A stretch of 64,000 nt of DNA, from assembly GCF_018780565.1 (NCBI RefSeq), contig NZ_JADMJN010000003.1, positions 1-64,000 of the forward strand. The letters run 5' to 3'. Positions 25,723 through 35,271 of this stretch are shown here, in pieces; position 1 is the first letter of the stretch; the number at the start of each line of letters is the position of its first letter. A program made the translations under genes and the position numbers. The DNA is from Rhodoferax sp. (lineage in GTDB: Bacteria > Pseudomonadota > Gammaproteobacteria > Burkholderiales > Burkholderiaceae_C). The notes under the pieces were generated by a model, which saw only the letters and a list, made by a program, of their open reading frames with translations, ran no database searches and was not told the origin of the DNA.

Positions 25723-26571
25723 TCAGCCCTGTTGGGCTTTGCGGCGGCGCTGAGCACCCAGCAGACCTGCGCCCAGCAACACCAGCGCTGCCGAGGCGGG
25801 CTCAGGCACTTTGCTCACCGGTGGGTCCAGTGTGATGATGTCGTTGGCGCAATCCATGGTCCATTGCACGTCGAATGACTTGGTGGGGTTGTCGCCTGAC
25901 CAGTAGTTGCCAAAGGCGCTGACTGGAATCTCAGCCTCGTAAAACCAGTGGCTGCCGCCCAGCACGCCCATGGCGCCCGAAATTTGCGTCCACGCCACCT
26001 TGGCATTGCCGACGTCGGCGCCGGTATTCACATGTGTGACATAGGGGGAAGGATTCTGGCTGTTGGCGAGTACACCGGGGGATGACCACAGTCCCTTGGC
26101 CCAATTGGCATTGGTGGTGCTGACGATATCGCCCTGTTTCAGGGTCGCCGACCTGTCTTTGGTCAGCACGCCAAACTCCCAGCTGCCATCACGACCGAAA
26201 TCAATGGCAAAGTCGCCCCGCCCATACGAGTTGCTGCCGGTGGCCGTGTTGGGGTTGTGACCCGTGACCATGCCGAGGAAGAGGGACATGACGCCCTGGG
26301 TGTTCTTGCCCCAGGTCAGGTACATGGCTTCGGCGTCATACGCCTGCCCGCCCCAGCCGGGGCTCAGGTAGCCACTGTTGGCATTGTTCTGGTCTTCAAC
26401 CACGTACAGGATGCCGGCGTTCTGTGTGGGCGTCCAGCCCGCGACGGTGCCATTGGCCTGGATGCCCCAGTCGGCCATGTTCCCGTCTGCGACGATGGGC
26501 GCGGCCTGTGCGGCGCAGGCGATCAGTGCGGCACTGAGGGCCAGGATCAAGTGTGGGAGACGAAATTTCAT
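25723..26571 (-). CDS. PEP-CTERM sorting domain protein
   Basis: A 282-residue exported protein. An N-terminal signal peptide (LILALSAALIACAAQA, cleaved about residue 23) and a C-terminal VPEPASAALVLLGAGLL followed by RRR define a PEP-CTERM substrate, which is processed by an exosortase and linked to extracellular polymer or biofilm. The mature part is rich in Gly, Asn, Trp and Ser with several Y/W repeats; it resembles surface proteins without known activity. No exosortase gene is in the window. Single-gene unit with 277 nt upstream. Confidence 0.9.
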   Translation of the reverse strand: MKFRLPHLILALSAALIACAAQAAPIVADGNMADWGIQANGTVAGWTPTQNAGILYVVEDQNNANSGYLSPGWGGQAYDAEAMYLTWGKNTQGVMSLFLGMVTGHNPNTATGSNSYGRGDFAIDFGRDGSWEFGVLTKDRSATLKQGDIVSTTNANWAKGLWSSPGVLANSQNPSPYVTHVNTGADVGNAKVAWTQISGAMGVLGGSHWFYEAEIPVSAFGNYWSGDNPTKSFDVQWTMDCANDIITLDPPVSKVPEPASAALVLLGAGLLGAQRRRKAQQG

Positions 26572-26848
26572 GGCGATGTGGCTGTGGTCTGTAAGTGAAG
26601 GCCCGATCCTAGAAGTCCGGGCCCTCTTTCCAGAGGAACTAGTTCACACATCGCGCCGGGCTTGTGGCATCTGCCTGCAAATGTGCCAGTTTGTGCATTT
26701 GTTCACAGCGCGTCGCTTGACCGATGAGTTTTCAGCGCTAAAGTCGTGCTCATGTCGGTGCCAAGGCGAACACCCTGGGCAAGCAAAGCGCCAGTGGGAG
26801 TGAACGTGGCGCTACCGGCGCCATATTCTCTGGTTTCAGCCTGCTGCC
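26572..26848. other. Intergenic region, no gene seen
   Basis: It holds the upstream region of the PEP-CTERM gene and the tail after the MBL gene. A 10-bp palindrome GAACTAGTTC lies at 26636-26645. Overlapping open frames here lack ribosome sites and family signs. No terminator hairpin with a T run is visible. Confidence 0.5.
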
Positions 26849-27904
26849 TCAGTAGGCGTGAAACCGATACACACCATCTCCACCCTGTGTCCGCTGCAGC
26901 AGGCCCTCGAACCAGAGCGCATGCAGATGGGCGATCGACTCCCCCATGGCAAAGGTGGTCTGGTGCAGATCCAGTGGGCGCTTGAACAGCACCGGCAACA
27001 TGTCGGCGGCACTACCGGGGGTGGCGGTGCAGGCCTCCAGCACCTCGGCCAGGCGATCACGGTGGTGGTCATGCAACTGCTGGATGCGCTCATGCAGGCC
27101 GGTGAAAGGCTTGCCGTGGGCGGGCAGGGTGAGGGTCTGGGCGTCGAGCGCACGGAACTTGTCGATCGAGTCCAGGAACTGCTTGAGCGCGTTGGCCTCG
27201 GGCTCCTGGTCGTACACGCTGACGTTGGTGGAGATGCGCGGCAGCATCATGTCGCCGCCAATCAGTACCTTGATTTCCGCGCAATACAGCGAGATGTGCT
27301 CAGGGGCGTGGCCGTGGCCACTGATGCACAGCCACTGACGTCCGCCAATGGTGAGGGAGTCGCCATCCATCATGCGCCGGTGCTGGCGGGGCACCGAGGG
27401 CACCAGGGTTGTGAAATAGCTGGAGCGCCCTTTGAGCTTTGCCACGGTGACGGGGTCGTTCAGACCGTGTGACGCAAAGAATTCGGCCGTCGCCTCAGCG
27501 CTGGCCACGGCAGGGCCCAGGGTGCCATTGCGCGCCACCTGGTAGTCGGTGGCGCTGATCCACAGGCGCACGTTCCAGCGTTCGCACAGCCAGTGGGCCA
27601 GCCCGATGTGATCGGGATGCATGTGGGTCACGATCACGCGCAGGATGGGCAGGCCTTCGAGCTGATGGGCAAACACCTGCTCCCATTGCGCCTTGGCCTC
27701 GTCGGCGCTGATGCAGCAGTCCACGATGCTCCAGCCGGGCTGGCCGTCGATCTCGTCACGCAGCAGCCACAGGTTGATATGGTTCAGGGCAAACGGCAAA
27801 GCCATGCGTATCCACCTGACGCCGGGCACCACCGTGAGGGCCTCGCCGGAGGATGGCAGCGTGTCACCCAGGGGGTAATGCAGTCGTTTTTCGAGTTCGT
27901 TCAA
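26849..27904 (-). CDS. MBL-fold metallo-hydrolase, LiuR-linked
   Basis: A 351-residue metallo-beta-lactamase-fold protein with the metal motif THMHPDHIGLAHWL about residue 113, and further His/Asp ligands in SGHGHAPEH and LIGGDMMLP. The C-terminal 90 residues are helical, as in the lactonase/beta-lactamase-related branch found beside acyl-CoA genes. It is divergent from the MerR regulator; the palindrome at 27929-27950 lies between them, 25 bp upstream of this start, so common control by that regulator is likely. Substrate unknown; an acyl-CoA or acyl thioester is a guess from context. Confidence 0.88.
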   Translation of the reverse strand: MNELEKRLHYPLGDTLPSSGEALTVVPGVRWIRMALPFALNHINLWLLRDEIDGQPGWSIVDCCISADEAKAQWEQVFAHQLEGLPILRVIVTHMHPDHIGLAHWLCERWNVRLWISATDYQVARNGTLGPAVASAEATAEFFASHGLNDPVTVAKLKGRSSYFTTLVPSVPRQHRRMMDGDSLTIGGRQWLCISGHGHAPEHISLYCAEIKVLIGGDMMLPRISTNVSVYDQEPEANALKQFLDSIDKFRALDAQTLTLPAHGKPFTGLHERIQQLHDHHRDRLAEVLEACTATPGSAADMLPVLFKRPLDLHQTTFAMGESIAHLHALWFEGLLQRTQGGDGVYRFHAY

Positions 27905-27928
27905 AGGGGCTCCTGATTTGCGACATAA

Positions 27929-27950
27929 TTGACGTTTACGTAAACGTCAA
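27929..27950. promoter_or_regulatory. Perfect 22-bp palindrome, candidate LiuR operator
   Basis: The half-site TTGACGTTTAC is followed directly by its exact reverse complement. It lies in the 113-bp divergent region between the MBL gene and the MerR gene. MerR-family LiuR regulators of branched-chain amino acid breakdown bind similar TTGACGT-type palindromes (from memory), and the left half also looks like a -35 hexamer. Confidence 0.8.
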
Positions 27951-28017
27951 CTTGAAATTTGAAGGCATTGTAGGCGCGGGTGTTGTTCTTGGCAGTCACC
28001 TTTGTCCACCTCAATTT

Positions 28018-28458
28018 ATGGCTATCACCTACAGCATCAGCGACCTGGCGCGGGAGTTTGACCTGACCACCCGGGCCATGCGCTTTTACGAAGACATGGG
28101 CCTGTTGCAGCCGGAGCGTTCCGGCCCTGGTGGGCGCAATCGCGTCTACAGCGGGCGTGACCGCACGCGCCTGAAGCTCACCCTGCGCGCCAAGCGCCTG
28201 GGCTTGAGCCTGACCGAGGCCAAGGAAATCATCGACATGTACGACAGCCCGCGCGATACCGGTGCGCAGCTGGAGAAATTCCTGGCGGTGCTTGGCCTTC
28301 ACCAGAAGCAGCTGGAAGACCAGATGGCGGACCTGCAGGCGAACCTGGATGAGCTCAAGGTACATCAGCGAGAGGCCCGGGCATTGCTGGCCAAAAGCGT
28401 GGTCAAGCGTGCGGCCAAGAGCAGTGCCGCCAAAGGAAGGAAGAATCATGCTGCCTGA
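28018..28458 (+). CDS. liuR: MerR family regulator, LiuR-like
   Basis: A 146-residue regulator. The N-terminal winged helix reads YSISDLAREFDLTTRAMRFYEDMGLLQP, followed by a long coiled coil about residues 80-125 and a lysine-rich tail. No metal-binding cysteines are present, unlike heavy-metal MerR proteins. Gene order (thioesterase, isovaleryl-CoA dehydrogenase, thiolase, methylcrotonyl-CoA carboxylase) matches LiuR of the leucine/isovalerate regulon. The ATG at 28018 is chosen over an earlier start crossing the operator. The next gene overlaps by 11 nt. Confidence 0.88.
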   Translation: MAITYSISDLAREFDLTTRAMRFYEDMGLLQPERSGPGGRNRVYSGRDRTRLKLTLRAKRLGLSLTEAKEIIDMYDSPRDTGAQLEKFLAVLGLHQKQLEDQMADLQANLDELKVHQREARALLAKSVVKRAAKSSAAKGRKNHAA

Positions 28459-28879
28459 CACCCACTTTGCACGCATCCAGAAAAGCTTTGAGCGCCAGGG
28501 CCTGATGATGCATTGGGGCGCGCGACTGTTGCGGGTCGAACCAGGCCTGTGCGAGGTGGCCCTGCCTTATTCCGACAAGGTCACGCAACAGCAGGCGGGC
28601 TTTCATGGCGGCGCTGTGGGTGCGCTGGCCGATATCGCTGGCGGCTATGCCGCACTGACCATGGTGGCCGAGGGCATGGAGGTGGTCAGCGTGGAATACA
28701 AGATCAATTTTCTGGCGGCGTTCCAGGGTGGCGAGCTGCGCGCCACGGGGCGCGTCGTGAAAGCAGGACGCCGGGTGATCGTGAGCACGGCCGATGTCGT
28801 GCACGTGGCCGCCGATGGCAAAGAGAGCCCGTGCGCCGTCATGCAGCAAACGCTGATGCCAGTCCCTCAAACCTATTGA
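28448..28879 (+). CDS. PaaI family hotdog thioesterase
   Basis: A 143-residue hotdog-fold acyl-CoA thioesterase. The family motif is [22 protein letters not shown] around residues 48-67, with the GG and Asp that position the thioester. It probably releases CoA from a short or aromatic acyl-CoA, a safety valve for the neighbouring catabolic pathway (inference). It overlaps liuR by 11 nt and precedes the dehydrogenase gene by 41 nt. Confidence 0.87.
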   Translation: MLPDTHFARIQKSFERQGLMMHWGARLLRVEPGLCEVALPYSDKVTQQQAGFHGGAVGALADIAGGYAALTMVAEGMEVVSVEYKINFLAAFQGGELRATGRVVKAGRRVIVSTADVVHVAADGKESPCAVMQQTLMPVPQTY

Positions 28880-28920
28880 AAACCCAATCTGTTGACGTCA
28901 TACCAATCAAAGGAGCGATC

Positions 28921-30102
28921 ATGAACAATATGCCTGGACTGAACTTCCAACTTGGGGAAGATATTGACGCCCTGCGTGATGCCGTGCGTGAATTCGCGCA
29001 GGCCGAGATCGCACCGCGTGCAGCAGAGATTGACCGCAATGACCAGTTTCCCATGGACCTGTGGCGCAAGATGGGCGATCTCGGCGTCCTGGGTATCACG
29101 GTGGGCGAAGAGTATGGCGGCGCCAACATGGGCTACCTGGCCCACATGATTGCGATGGAAGAAATTTCGCGCGCCTCGGCGTCCGTGGGGCTGAGCTACG
29201 GTGCCCACAGCAACCTGTGCGTGAACCAGATCAAGCGCAACGGCACACCCGAGCAGCGGCAAAAATACCTGCCCAAACTGATCAGCGGCGAGCATGTGGG
29301 TGCCCTGGCCATGAGCGAGCCGGGTGCGGGCAGCGATGTCCTCTCGATGAAGCTCAAGGCCGAAGACAAGGGCGGCTACTACCTGCTCAACGGCAGCAAA
29401 TTTTGGATCACCAACGGCCCCGATGCCGATACCCTGGTGGTCTATGCCAAGAGCGAGCCCGAGTTGGGTGCGCGCGGCGTGACCGCGTTCCTGATTGAAA
29501 AAGGCATGAAAGGTTTTTCGATTGCGCAAAAGCTCGACAAGCTGGGTATGCGGGGCTCACACACCGGCGAACTGGTGTTCAACAACGTCGAGGTGCCGGT
29601 GCAGAACATTCTGGGTGGCCTGAACCAGGGCGCCAAGGTGCTGATGAGCGGGCTGGATTACGAACGCGCCGTGTTGACCGGTGGGCCGCTGGGCATCATG
29701 CAGGCGGTGATGGACAACGTGATTCCCTACATCCACGACCGCAAGCAGTTTGGCCAGAGCATTGGCGAATTCCAGTTGATCCAGGGCAAGGTGGCCGATA
29801 TGTACACCGTGCTGCAGGCCGGGCGCTCCTTTGCCTACACCGTGGCCAAGAACCTGGACTTGCTGGGCGCCGAGCACGTGCGGCAGGTGCGCAAGGACTG
29901 TGCCTCGGTCATTTTGTGGACAGCCGAGAAAGCCACCTGGATGGCCGGTGAGGGCGTGCAGATTTTTGGCGGCAACGGCTACATCAACGACTACCCGCTG
30001 GGCCGCCTGTGGCGCGATGCCAAACTTTACGAGATCGGCGCCGGTACCAGCGAGATCCGTCGGATGCTGATCGGACGGGAGTTGTTTGCCGAAACCTGCT
30101 GA
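28921..30102 (+). CDS. ivd: Isovaleryl-CoA dehydrogenase
   Basis: A 393-residue FAD-dependent acyl-CoA dehydrogenase that oxidises isovaleryl-CoA to 3-methylcrotonyl-CoA in leucine breakdown. The family motifs are [11 protein letters not shown] and [18 protein letters not shown]. The catalytic base is Glu248 in [12 protein letters not shown], the position that marks isovaleryl-CoA dehydrogenases rather than other members, where it lies near the C terminus. The start ATG has a GGAG ribosome site. It is also called liuA. Confidence 0.95.
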   Translation: MNNMPGLNFQLGEDIDALRDAVREFAQAEIAPRAAEIDRNDQFPMDLWRKMGDLGVLGITVGEEYGGANMGYLAHMIAMEEISRASASVGLSYGAHSNLCVNQIKRNGTPEQRQKYLPKLISGEHVGALAMSEPGAGSDVLSMKLKAEDKGGYYLLNGSKFWITNGPDADTLVVYAKSEPELGARGVTAFLIEKGMKGFSIAQKLDKLGMRGSHTGELVFNNVEVPVQNILGGLNQGAKVLMSGLDYERAVLTGGPLGIMQAVMDNVIPYIHDRKQFGQSIGEFQLIQGKVADMYTVLQAGRSFAYTVAKNLDLLGAEHVRQVRKDCASVILWTAEKATWMAGEGVQIFGGNGYINDYPLGRLWRDAKLYEIGAGTSEIRRMLIGRELFAETC

Positions 30103-30132
30103 CGAGCGGCCTTGCAGGCGAAAATACCCTTT

Positions 30133-30792
30133 ATGACCACCTCTATTCAAGATCTCTTCACCCACAACCGTGCCTGGGCCGCGCAGATGGAGCGCGAGCG
30201 CCCGGGCTTCTTTACCAACCTGAAAAGCCAGCAGCACCCCAAGTACATGTGGATCGGCTGCTCCGACAGCCGGGTGCCGGCGAACCAGATCACCGGGCTG
30301 GAGCCGGGTGAGGTGTTTGTGCACCGCAACGTGGCCAATGTGGTGGTGCACTCGGACCTGAACGCCTTGTCCACCATTCAGTTCGCGGTGGAGCGCCTGA
30401 AGGTCGAGCATGTGATGGTGGTCGGTCACTACGGCTGCTCGGGCGTGCAGGCTGCGCTGGAAGGCGCGCGCATTGGCCTGGCGGACAACTGGCTGCGCCA
30501 TATCCAGGATGTGCGGGACCGGCACCGTGGGCTGCTGGACGCCATTCCCGAGCACGCCCGGCATGACGCACTGGTGGAACTCAATGTGATTGAGCAGGTG
30601 ATCAACGTGGCGCAAAGCACCGTGCTGCAGGACGCCTGGGGGCGCGGCCAGAATGTGACACTGCATGGCTGGGTTTATGGCGTGCATGACGGCTTGCTAC
30701 AGGATTTGCTGCTGACGGTGGCGGCCACAGAAGGGCTGGACTCTCTGTACAAGGCCGCTATTGCGGGTATAGCCCACGCCAAACGTGCCTAG
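30133..30792 (+). CDS. can: Beta-class carbonic anhydrase
   Basis: A 219-residue zinc enzyme interconverting CO2 and bicarbonate. The zinc ligands are Cys43, His99 and Cys102, with the Asp45-Arg47 dyad in GCSDSR. The ATG at 30133 gives the usual N terminus. Its position inside the leucine catabolic cluster may supply bicarbonate for methylcrotonyl-CoA carboxylase (inference). The C-terminal codons include a GCTAT...ATAGC palindrome. Confidence 0.95.
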   Translation: MTTSIQDLFTHNRAWAAQMERERPGFFTNLKSQQHPKYMWIGCSDSRVPANQITGLEPGEVFVHRNVANVVVHSDLNALSTIQFAVERLKVEHVMVVGHYGCSGVQAALEGARIGLADNWLRHIQDVRDRHRGLLDAIPEHARHDALVELNVIEQVINVAQSTVLQDAWGRGQNVTLHGWVYGVHDGLLQDLLLTVAATEGLDSLYKAAIAGIAHAKRA

Positions 30793-30826
30793 TCAGCTAT
30801 AAAAATACGAGCAACTCATTCGCACC

Positions 30827-32668
30827 ATGTTTCCACAACGCCTTGATTCCACCCTCGCCTACGACATCGCCAAAGCCATGATGGATGGCTTTAACCGCCA
30901 CTACCGGCTGTTTCGGACCGAGTCGGCGCGCGCCAAGCACCGGTTCGAGACGGCCGACTGGCACGGCCAGCAGCGTGCCCAGCGCGAGCGCATCGAGTTT
31001 TACGATTTGCGGGTGCGGGAGTGCTCCAACCGGCTGGAGCGCGAGTTCAAGGCGGGCGAGCAGCCCATGGACATCTGGCAGCAGGTCAAACTGCATTACA
31101 TCGGCTTGCTGGTCAATCACCACCAGCCGGAACTGGCGGAGACCTTTTTCAACTCGGTCACCTGCAAAATTCTGCACCGCACCCATTTCCATAACGACTT
31201 CATCTTTGTACGTCCGGCGGCCAGCACGGAATACATTGAGAACGACGAATCCGAGATCCGTCCCACGTTCAGCGCCTACTACCCGACCCGTGAAAGCATG
31301 CACGCGGTGCTGGTGCAGGTGGTGAAAGACTTCGATCTGCGCCGCGACTTCGAGGATCTGGAGCGCGATTGCGGCTTTGTGGTCAGTGCCATGCAGGCGG
31401 CTCTGGGCGACGCCAAGCTGCGGGCCAACTTTCAGTTTCAGGTGCTGACCAGCCTGTTCTTTCGCAACAAGGGCGCCTACGTCGTGGGCAAGCTGATCAA
31501 CGGCTTCAATGAATTTCCGTTTGCCCTGCCGATCTTGCACACCGGTGCGAATGACAAGCTGGCCATTGATGCAGCCCTGTTTGGCGAAGATGACCTGTTG
31601 ATGCTGTTCAGCTTTGCGCGTGCCTACTTCATGGTCGACATGGAAATTCCGTCGGCCTATGTGCAATTCCTGCGCAGCATGATGCCGCGCAAGCCACGCA
31701 ATGAAATCTACAACGCCCTGGGCCTGGCCAAGCAGGGCAAGACCCTGTTTTACCGCGACTTCCTGCATCACCTGCGCCACTCTACCGACAAGTTCCGCAT
31801 TGCGCCCGGTATCAAGGGCATGGTCATGCTGGTGTTTGACCTGCCTTCGTTTCCCTATGTGTTCAAGGTCATCAAGGACTACTACCCACCGCAAAAGGAC
31901 ACGACACGCGAGCAGATCAAGGGCAAGTACCTGCTGGTGAAGCAGCATGACCGGGTGGGGCGCATGGCCGATACCCTGGAGTACAGCGAGGTGGCGTTTC
32001 CACGCGAGCGCTTTGATGACGAATTGATCGCCGAGATCGAGAAGTTCGCTCCCAGCCAGCTGGAGATCAGCGACCGGGACGGTGACGGCCATATGGAAGT
32101 CATCATCAAGCACGTCTATATCGAGCGCCGCATGATTCCGCTCAACATCTACCTGCAGGAAGCGTTTGATGCGGGCGGTGCCGACTCTGGTAACCAGAGT
32201 GCCGCGGCAGTGCGGGCGCGCGAGCAGATCGAGCGTGGCGTTGTCGAGTACGGCAATGCCATCAAGGACCTGGTGGCGGCCAATATTTTTCCAGGCGACA
32301 TGCTGTGGAAAAACTTCGGCATCACGCGCCATGGCAAGGTCGTGTTCTACGACTACGACGAGATCGAATACATCACCGACTGCAACTTCCGCAAGGTGCC
32401 GGCACCGCGCAATGAGGAAGACGAAATGTCGGGCGAGGTCTGGTACAACGTGGGCCCCAAGGATGTTTTCCCTGAAACCTTTGGCCCCTTTTTGCTGGGC
32501 AACCCGGCGGTTCGCACCATCTTCATGAAACACCATGCCGACTTGCTGGATGCGGCTTTCTGGCAGGGGCACAAGGACCGCATCCAGGCTGGACATGTGC
32601 TCGACGTCTTCCCCTACGACCGCGAGCGGCGCTTTTCACCGGCCCATCGCCAGAACGACCAGTTTTGA
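30827..32668 (+). CDS. aceK: Isocitrate dehydrogenase kinase/phosphatase
   Basis: A 613-residue bifunctional enzyme that switches isocitrate dehydrogenase between TCA and glyoxylate use. The ATP-binding region [21 protein letters not shown] and the catalytic loop [27 protein letters not shown] are clear, and length is close to the usual 580-610. Normally linked to aceBA; here it sits between carbonic anhydrase and thiolase. The acetyl-CoA output of leucine breakdown makes control of the glyoxylate shunt sensible at this place (inference). Confidence 0.95.
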   Translation: MFPQRLDSTLAYDIAKAMMDGFNRHYRLFRTESARAKHRFETADWHGQQRAQRERIEFYDLRVRECSNRLEREFKAGEQPMDIWQQVKLHYIGLLVNHHQPELAETFFNSVTCKILHRTHFHNDFIFVRPAASTEYIENDESEIRPTFSAYYPTRESMHAVLVQVVKDFDLRRDFEDLERDCGFVVSAMQAALGDAKLRANFQFQVLTSLFFRNKGAYVVGKLINGFNEFPFALPILHTGANDKLAIDAALFGEDDLLMLFSFARAYFMVDMEIPSAYVQFLRSMMPRKPRNEIYNALGLAKQGKTLFYRDFLHHLRHSTDKFRIAPGIKGMVMLVFDLPSFPYVFKVIKDYYPPQKDTTREQIKGKYLLVKQHDRVGRMADTLEYSEVAFPRERFDDELIAEIEKFAPSQLEISDRDGDGHMEVIIKHVYIERRMIPLNIYLQEAFDAGGADSGNQSAAAVRAREQIERGVVEYGNAIKDLVAANIFPGDMLWKNFGITRHGKVVFYDYDEIEYITDCNFRKVPAPRNEEDEMSGEVWYNVGPKDVFPETFGPFLLGNPAVRTIFMKHHADLLDAAFWQGHKDRIQAGHVLDVFPYDRERRFSPAHRQNDQF

Positions 32669-32704
32669 GCTGAACCACTTTTTTTCTTCTCCAAGGAGTT
32701 TGAT

Positions 32705-33886
32705 ATGTCCGACGCAATCGTTATCGTGGGTGCCGCCCGCACCCCCATGGGTGGGTTTCAGGGTGATTTTTCTTCGCTTGCCGCGCATGACCTGGGCGGT
32801 GCTGCCATCAAGGCCGCCGTTGAGCGTGCCGGTATCGCCCCCGAGCAGGTGAATGAAGTCCTGTTCGGCAACTGTTTGATGGCGGGTCAGGGCCAGGCGC
32901 CGGCACGTCAGGCTGCATTCAAGGGCGGTTTGCCCATCAGCGCGGGCGCCGTCACCTTGTCCAAGATGTGCGGCTCCGGCATGCGTGCGGCCATGTTCGC
33001 CCATGACATGCTGCTGGCCGGCAGCGCCGATGTGCTGGTGGCCGGGGGCATGGAGAGCATGACCAATGCGCCTTACCTGCTGCCCAAGGCGCGTGGCGGC
33101 TACCGCATTGGCCACGACCGCATTTTTGACCACATGATGCTCGACGGTCTGGAAGACGCCTACGAGGCCGGCCGCTCCATGGGCACCTTTGGCGAAGACT
33201 GTGCCGCCAAGTACAGCTTCTCCCGCGAGCAACAGGATAATTTCGCGATAGCCAGCGTGCAGCGGGCACAGGCGGCGACGAAATCCGGCGCATTTGCAGC
33301 GGAGATCACGCCTGTGACGGTCAAGGGCCGCTCCGGTGACACGGTGATCTCGGTGGACGAAGGTCCGGGCAAGGTCAAGCTGGAAAAAATCCCCACGCTC
33401 AAGCCGGCCTTCAAGAAAGACGGCACCATCACCGCCGCCAGCAGTTCCAGCATCAACGACGGCGCCGCGGCGCTGGTCATGATGCGGGCCTCGACCGCCG
33501 CCAAGCTCGGCTGCAAGCCGCTGGCGCGCATCGTCAGCCACGCCGTGCATGCGCAGGAGCCGAACTGGTTCGCCACCGCCCCGGTGGGCGCGGTGAACAA
33601 GGCACTGGCCAAGGCCGGCTGGAGCGTGAAAGACGTGGACCTGTGGGAAGTCAACGAGGCCTTTGCCGTGGTGCCGATGGCGCTGATGCACGACCTGGGG
33701 TTGAGCCATGACATCGTCAACGTCAATGGCGGCGCCTGCGCCCTGGGCCACCCGATTGGCGCGAGCGGTGCGCGCATCATGGTCACGCTGATGTACGCCA
33801 TGCAGGCGCGCGGCCTGAAAAAAGGCGTGGCGACCTTGTGCATTGGCGGTGGAGAGGGAACTGCCGTGGCCATCGAAATGCTGTGA
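32705..33886 (+). CDS. Acetyl-CoA C-acetyltransferase (thiolase)
   Basis: A 393-residue thiolase. The nucleophilic cysteine lies in KMCGSGMRAAM about residue 89, the His in GGACALGHPIGASGAR and the second cysteine in TLCIGGGEGTAVAIEML. It condenses or cleaves acetoacetyl-CoA; in this cluster it would split the acetoacetyl-CoA arising from HMG-CoA lyase product. atoB/phaA-like names are both possible. A strong AAGGAG ribosome site precedes the ATG. Follows aceK by 36 nt. Confidence 0.92.
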   Translation: MSDAIVIVGAARTPMGGFQGDFSSLAAHDLGGAAIKAAVERAGIAPEQVNEVLFGNCLMAGQGQAPARQAAFKGGLPISAGAVTLSKMCGSGMRAAMFAHDMLLAGSADVLVAGGMESMTNAPYLLPKARGGYRIGHDRIFDHMMLDGLEDAYEAGRSMGTFGEDCAAKYSFSREQQDNFAIASVQRAQAATKSGAFAAEITPVTVKGRSGDTVISVDEGPGKVKLEKIPTLKPAFKKDGTITAASSSSINDGAAALVMMRASTAAKLGCKPLARIVSHAVHAQEPNWFATAPVGAVNKALAKAGWSVKDVDLWEVNEAFAVVPMALMHDLGLSHDIVNVNGGACALGHPIGASGARIMVTLMYAMQARGLKKGVATLCIGGGEGTAVAIEML

Positions 33887-33975
33887 GGTAGGTGCCGCTG
33901 ACCTTGAGGCGGCTCAGGGCGCCCTGATGGCTTGCATCGGTGATGACTGGAAATCCAATATAACGAGGAGACAAG

Positions 33976-35214
33976 ATGACCCCCTTCTTTCGTACCCTGG
34001 TATCCGTTGCAGCGCTGGCCCTGGCCACTGGCGCATCCGCACAAGCGCGTGACGATGCGCTGCTGGCGGCCACGACCGCCGAGCAGGCTGCCGCCGTCAA
34101 AACACTGGAAAAGCTGGTGAACATCGAAACCGGCACCGGCAATGCCGAGGGCCTGTCAGCCTTGGCACAACACCTGGAACTGGAACTCAAGGGCCTTGGT
34201 GCGACGGTCACGCGCCATAAGGCCGAAGGCGCTGCGGTGGGAGACAACCTGGTGGGCCGTCTTCAGGGCAAGGGCGGCAAGAATATTTTGTTGATGGCGC
34301 ACATGGACACCGTGTACGCCAGGGGTGCGCTGGAGAAGGCGCCGTTCCGCATCGATGGCAACCGTGCGTTTGGTCCCGGCATTGCCGACGACAAGGGTGG
34401 CATCACGGTGATCCTGCACACGCTGAAAGTGCTCAAGGCGCGGGGCTTTGACGGTTTTGGCACCATCAGCGTGCTGTTCAATACCGATGAGGAGCGCGGC
34501 TCCATTGGCTCGCGCGAGTTGATTCGCCGCCTCGCCCGGCAGCATGACTATGTGATGTCCTTTGAGCCCACTGTTGCCATGAAGGAGCTGGTAATTCTGG
34601 GGACATCCGGCACGGTGGGCGTGGAGGTCAAGATCAAGGGGCGGGCCTCTCACGCAGGGGCGGCACCGGAGCTGGGGGTCAACGCCCTGACGGAAGCCGC
34701 CGATCTGATCCTGCGTACGCAAGACATTGACAACAAGACGACCGGACTTCGTTTCAACTGGACACTGGCCAAGGCTGGCAATGTGTCCAACATCATTCCC
34801 GATGAGGCGGTGATTCAGGCCGATATGCGCTATGTCACCACTGTTGATTTCGATGCGGCGATTCGCAAGCTGGAGGCGGCGGTCGCGAAAAAGCGTCTGG
34901 CGGATACGCAGATCGACATCAAGGTAGGGCATGGCATGCCTGCGTTCAATGCCGGACCTGCGGGCCGCAAACTGGTGGACAAAGCCGTTGGCATCTACAA
35001 GGAATTGGGTGCCGAACTCGCCACGGTGGATCGCACGGGCGGTGGCACCGACGCGGCCTGGGCAGCCCAGGATGGCACACCGGTGATCGAATCCATGGGG
35101 CTGCCGGGCTGGAACTTTCACAGCAACCAGGCCGAGTTTGTGATGATCGACGCGATTCCACGGCGCCTGTACCTGGCTAGCCGCATGGTCATGGATCTGG
35201 CGCAGGGGCGTTAA
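33976..35214 (+). CDS. Exported M20 family peptidase (glutamate carboxypeptidase type)
   Basis: A 412-residue metallopeptidase with a signal peptide (FRTLVSVAALALATGASAQA, cleaved about residue 24). Zinc ligands and catalytic residues appear in MAHMDTVY, GPGIADDKGGI, NTDEERGS and the final SMGLPGWNFHSN. This layout matches CPG2-like carboxypeptidases that release C-terminal glutamate. A separate promoter with AGGAG precedes the start. Probably periplasmic; the link with the catabolic cluster is unclear. Confidence 0.88.
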   Translation: MTPFFRTLVSVAALALATGASAQARDDALLAATTAEQAAAVKTLEKLVNIETGTGNAEGLSALAQHLELELKGLGATVTRHKAEGAAVGDNLVGRLQGKGGKNILLMAHMDTVYARGALEKAPFRIDGNRAFGPGIADDKGGITVILHTLKVLKARGFDGFGTISVLFNTDEERGSIGSRELIRRLARQHDYVMSFEPTVAMKELVILGTSGTVGVEVKIKGRASHAGAAPELGVNALTEAADLILRTQDIDNKTTGLRFNWTLAKAGNVSNIIPDEAVIQADMRYVTTVDFDAAIRKLEAAVAKKRLADTQIDIKVGHGMPAFNAGPAGRKLVDKAVGIYKELGAELATVDRTGGGTDAAWAAQDGTPVIESMGLPGWNFHSNQAEFVMIDAIPRRLYLASRMVMDLAQGR

Positions 35215-35218
35215 TGCC

Positions 35219-35266
35219 GCTATTTTTTTTGATAGCTTATTGCGCATATTTGTAGACGGCTGGAGG
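35219..35266 (+). repeat. Palindromic mini-element supplying a ribosome binding site
   Basis: GCTAT and ATAGC arms with an eight-base T-rich loop, then exactly 21 nt, then GGCTGGAGG. The last GGAGG lies five bases before the TTG start of the acyl-CoA dehydrogenase gene and would act as its Shine-Dalgarno sequence. Best copy of the family in the window. Confidence 0.8.
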
Positions 35267-35271
35267 CCAAT

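Noticed and set aside
26660-26700. Possible sigma-54 promoter before the PEP-CTERM gene (TGGCAC on the minus strand)
   Set aside because: The distance from GG to GC does not fit the required ten bases.
26746-26985. Short frame in the intergenic region before the MBL gene
   Set aside because: Runs into the MBL gene antisense, lacks a ribosome site and resembles nothing known.
33230-33275. ATAGC-containing stretch in the thiolase gene as another mini-element
   Set aside because: No left arm and no matching tail; it codes for standard thiolase sequence.
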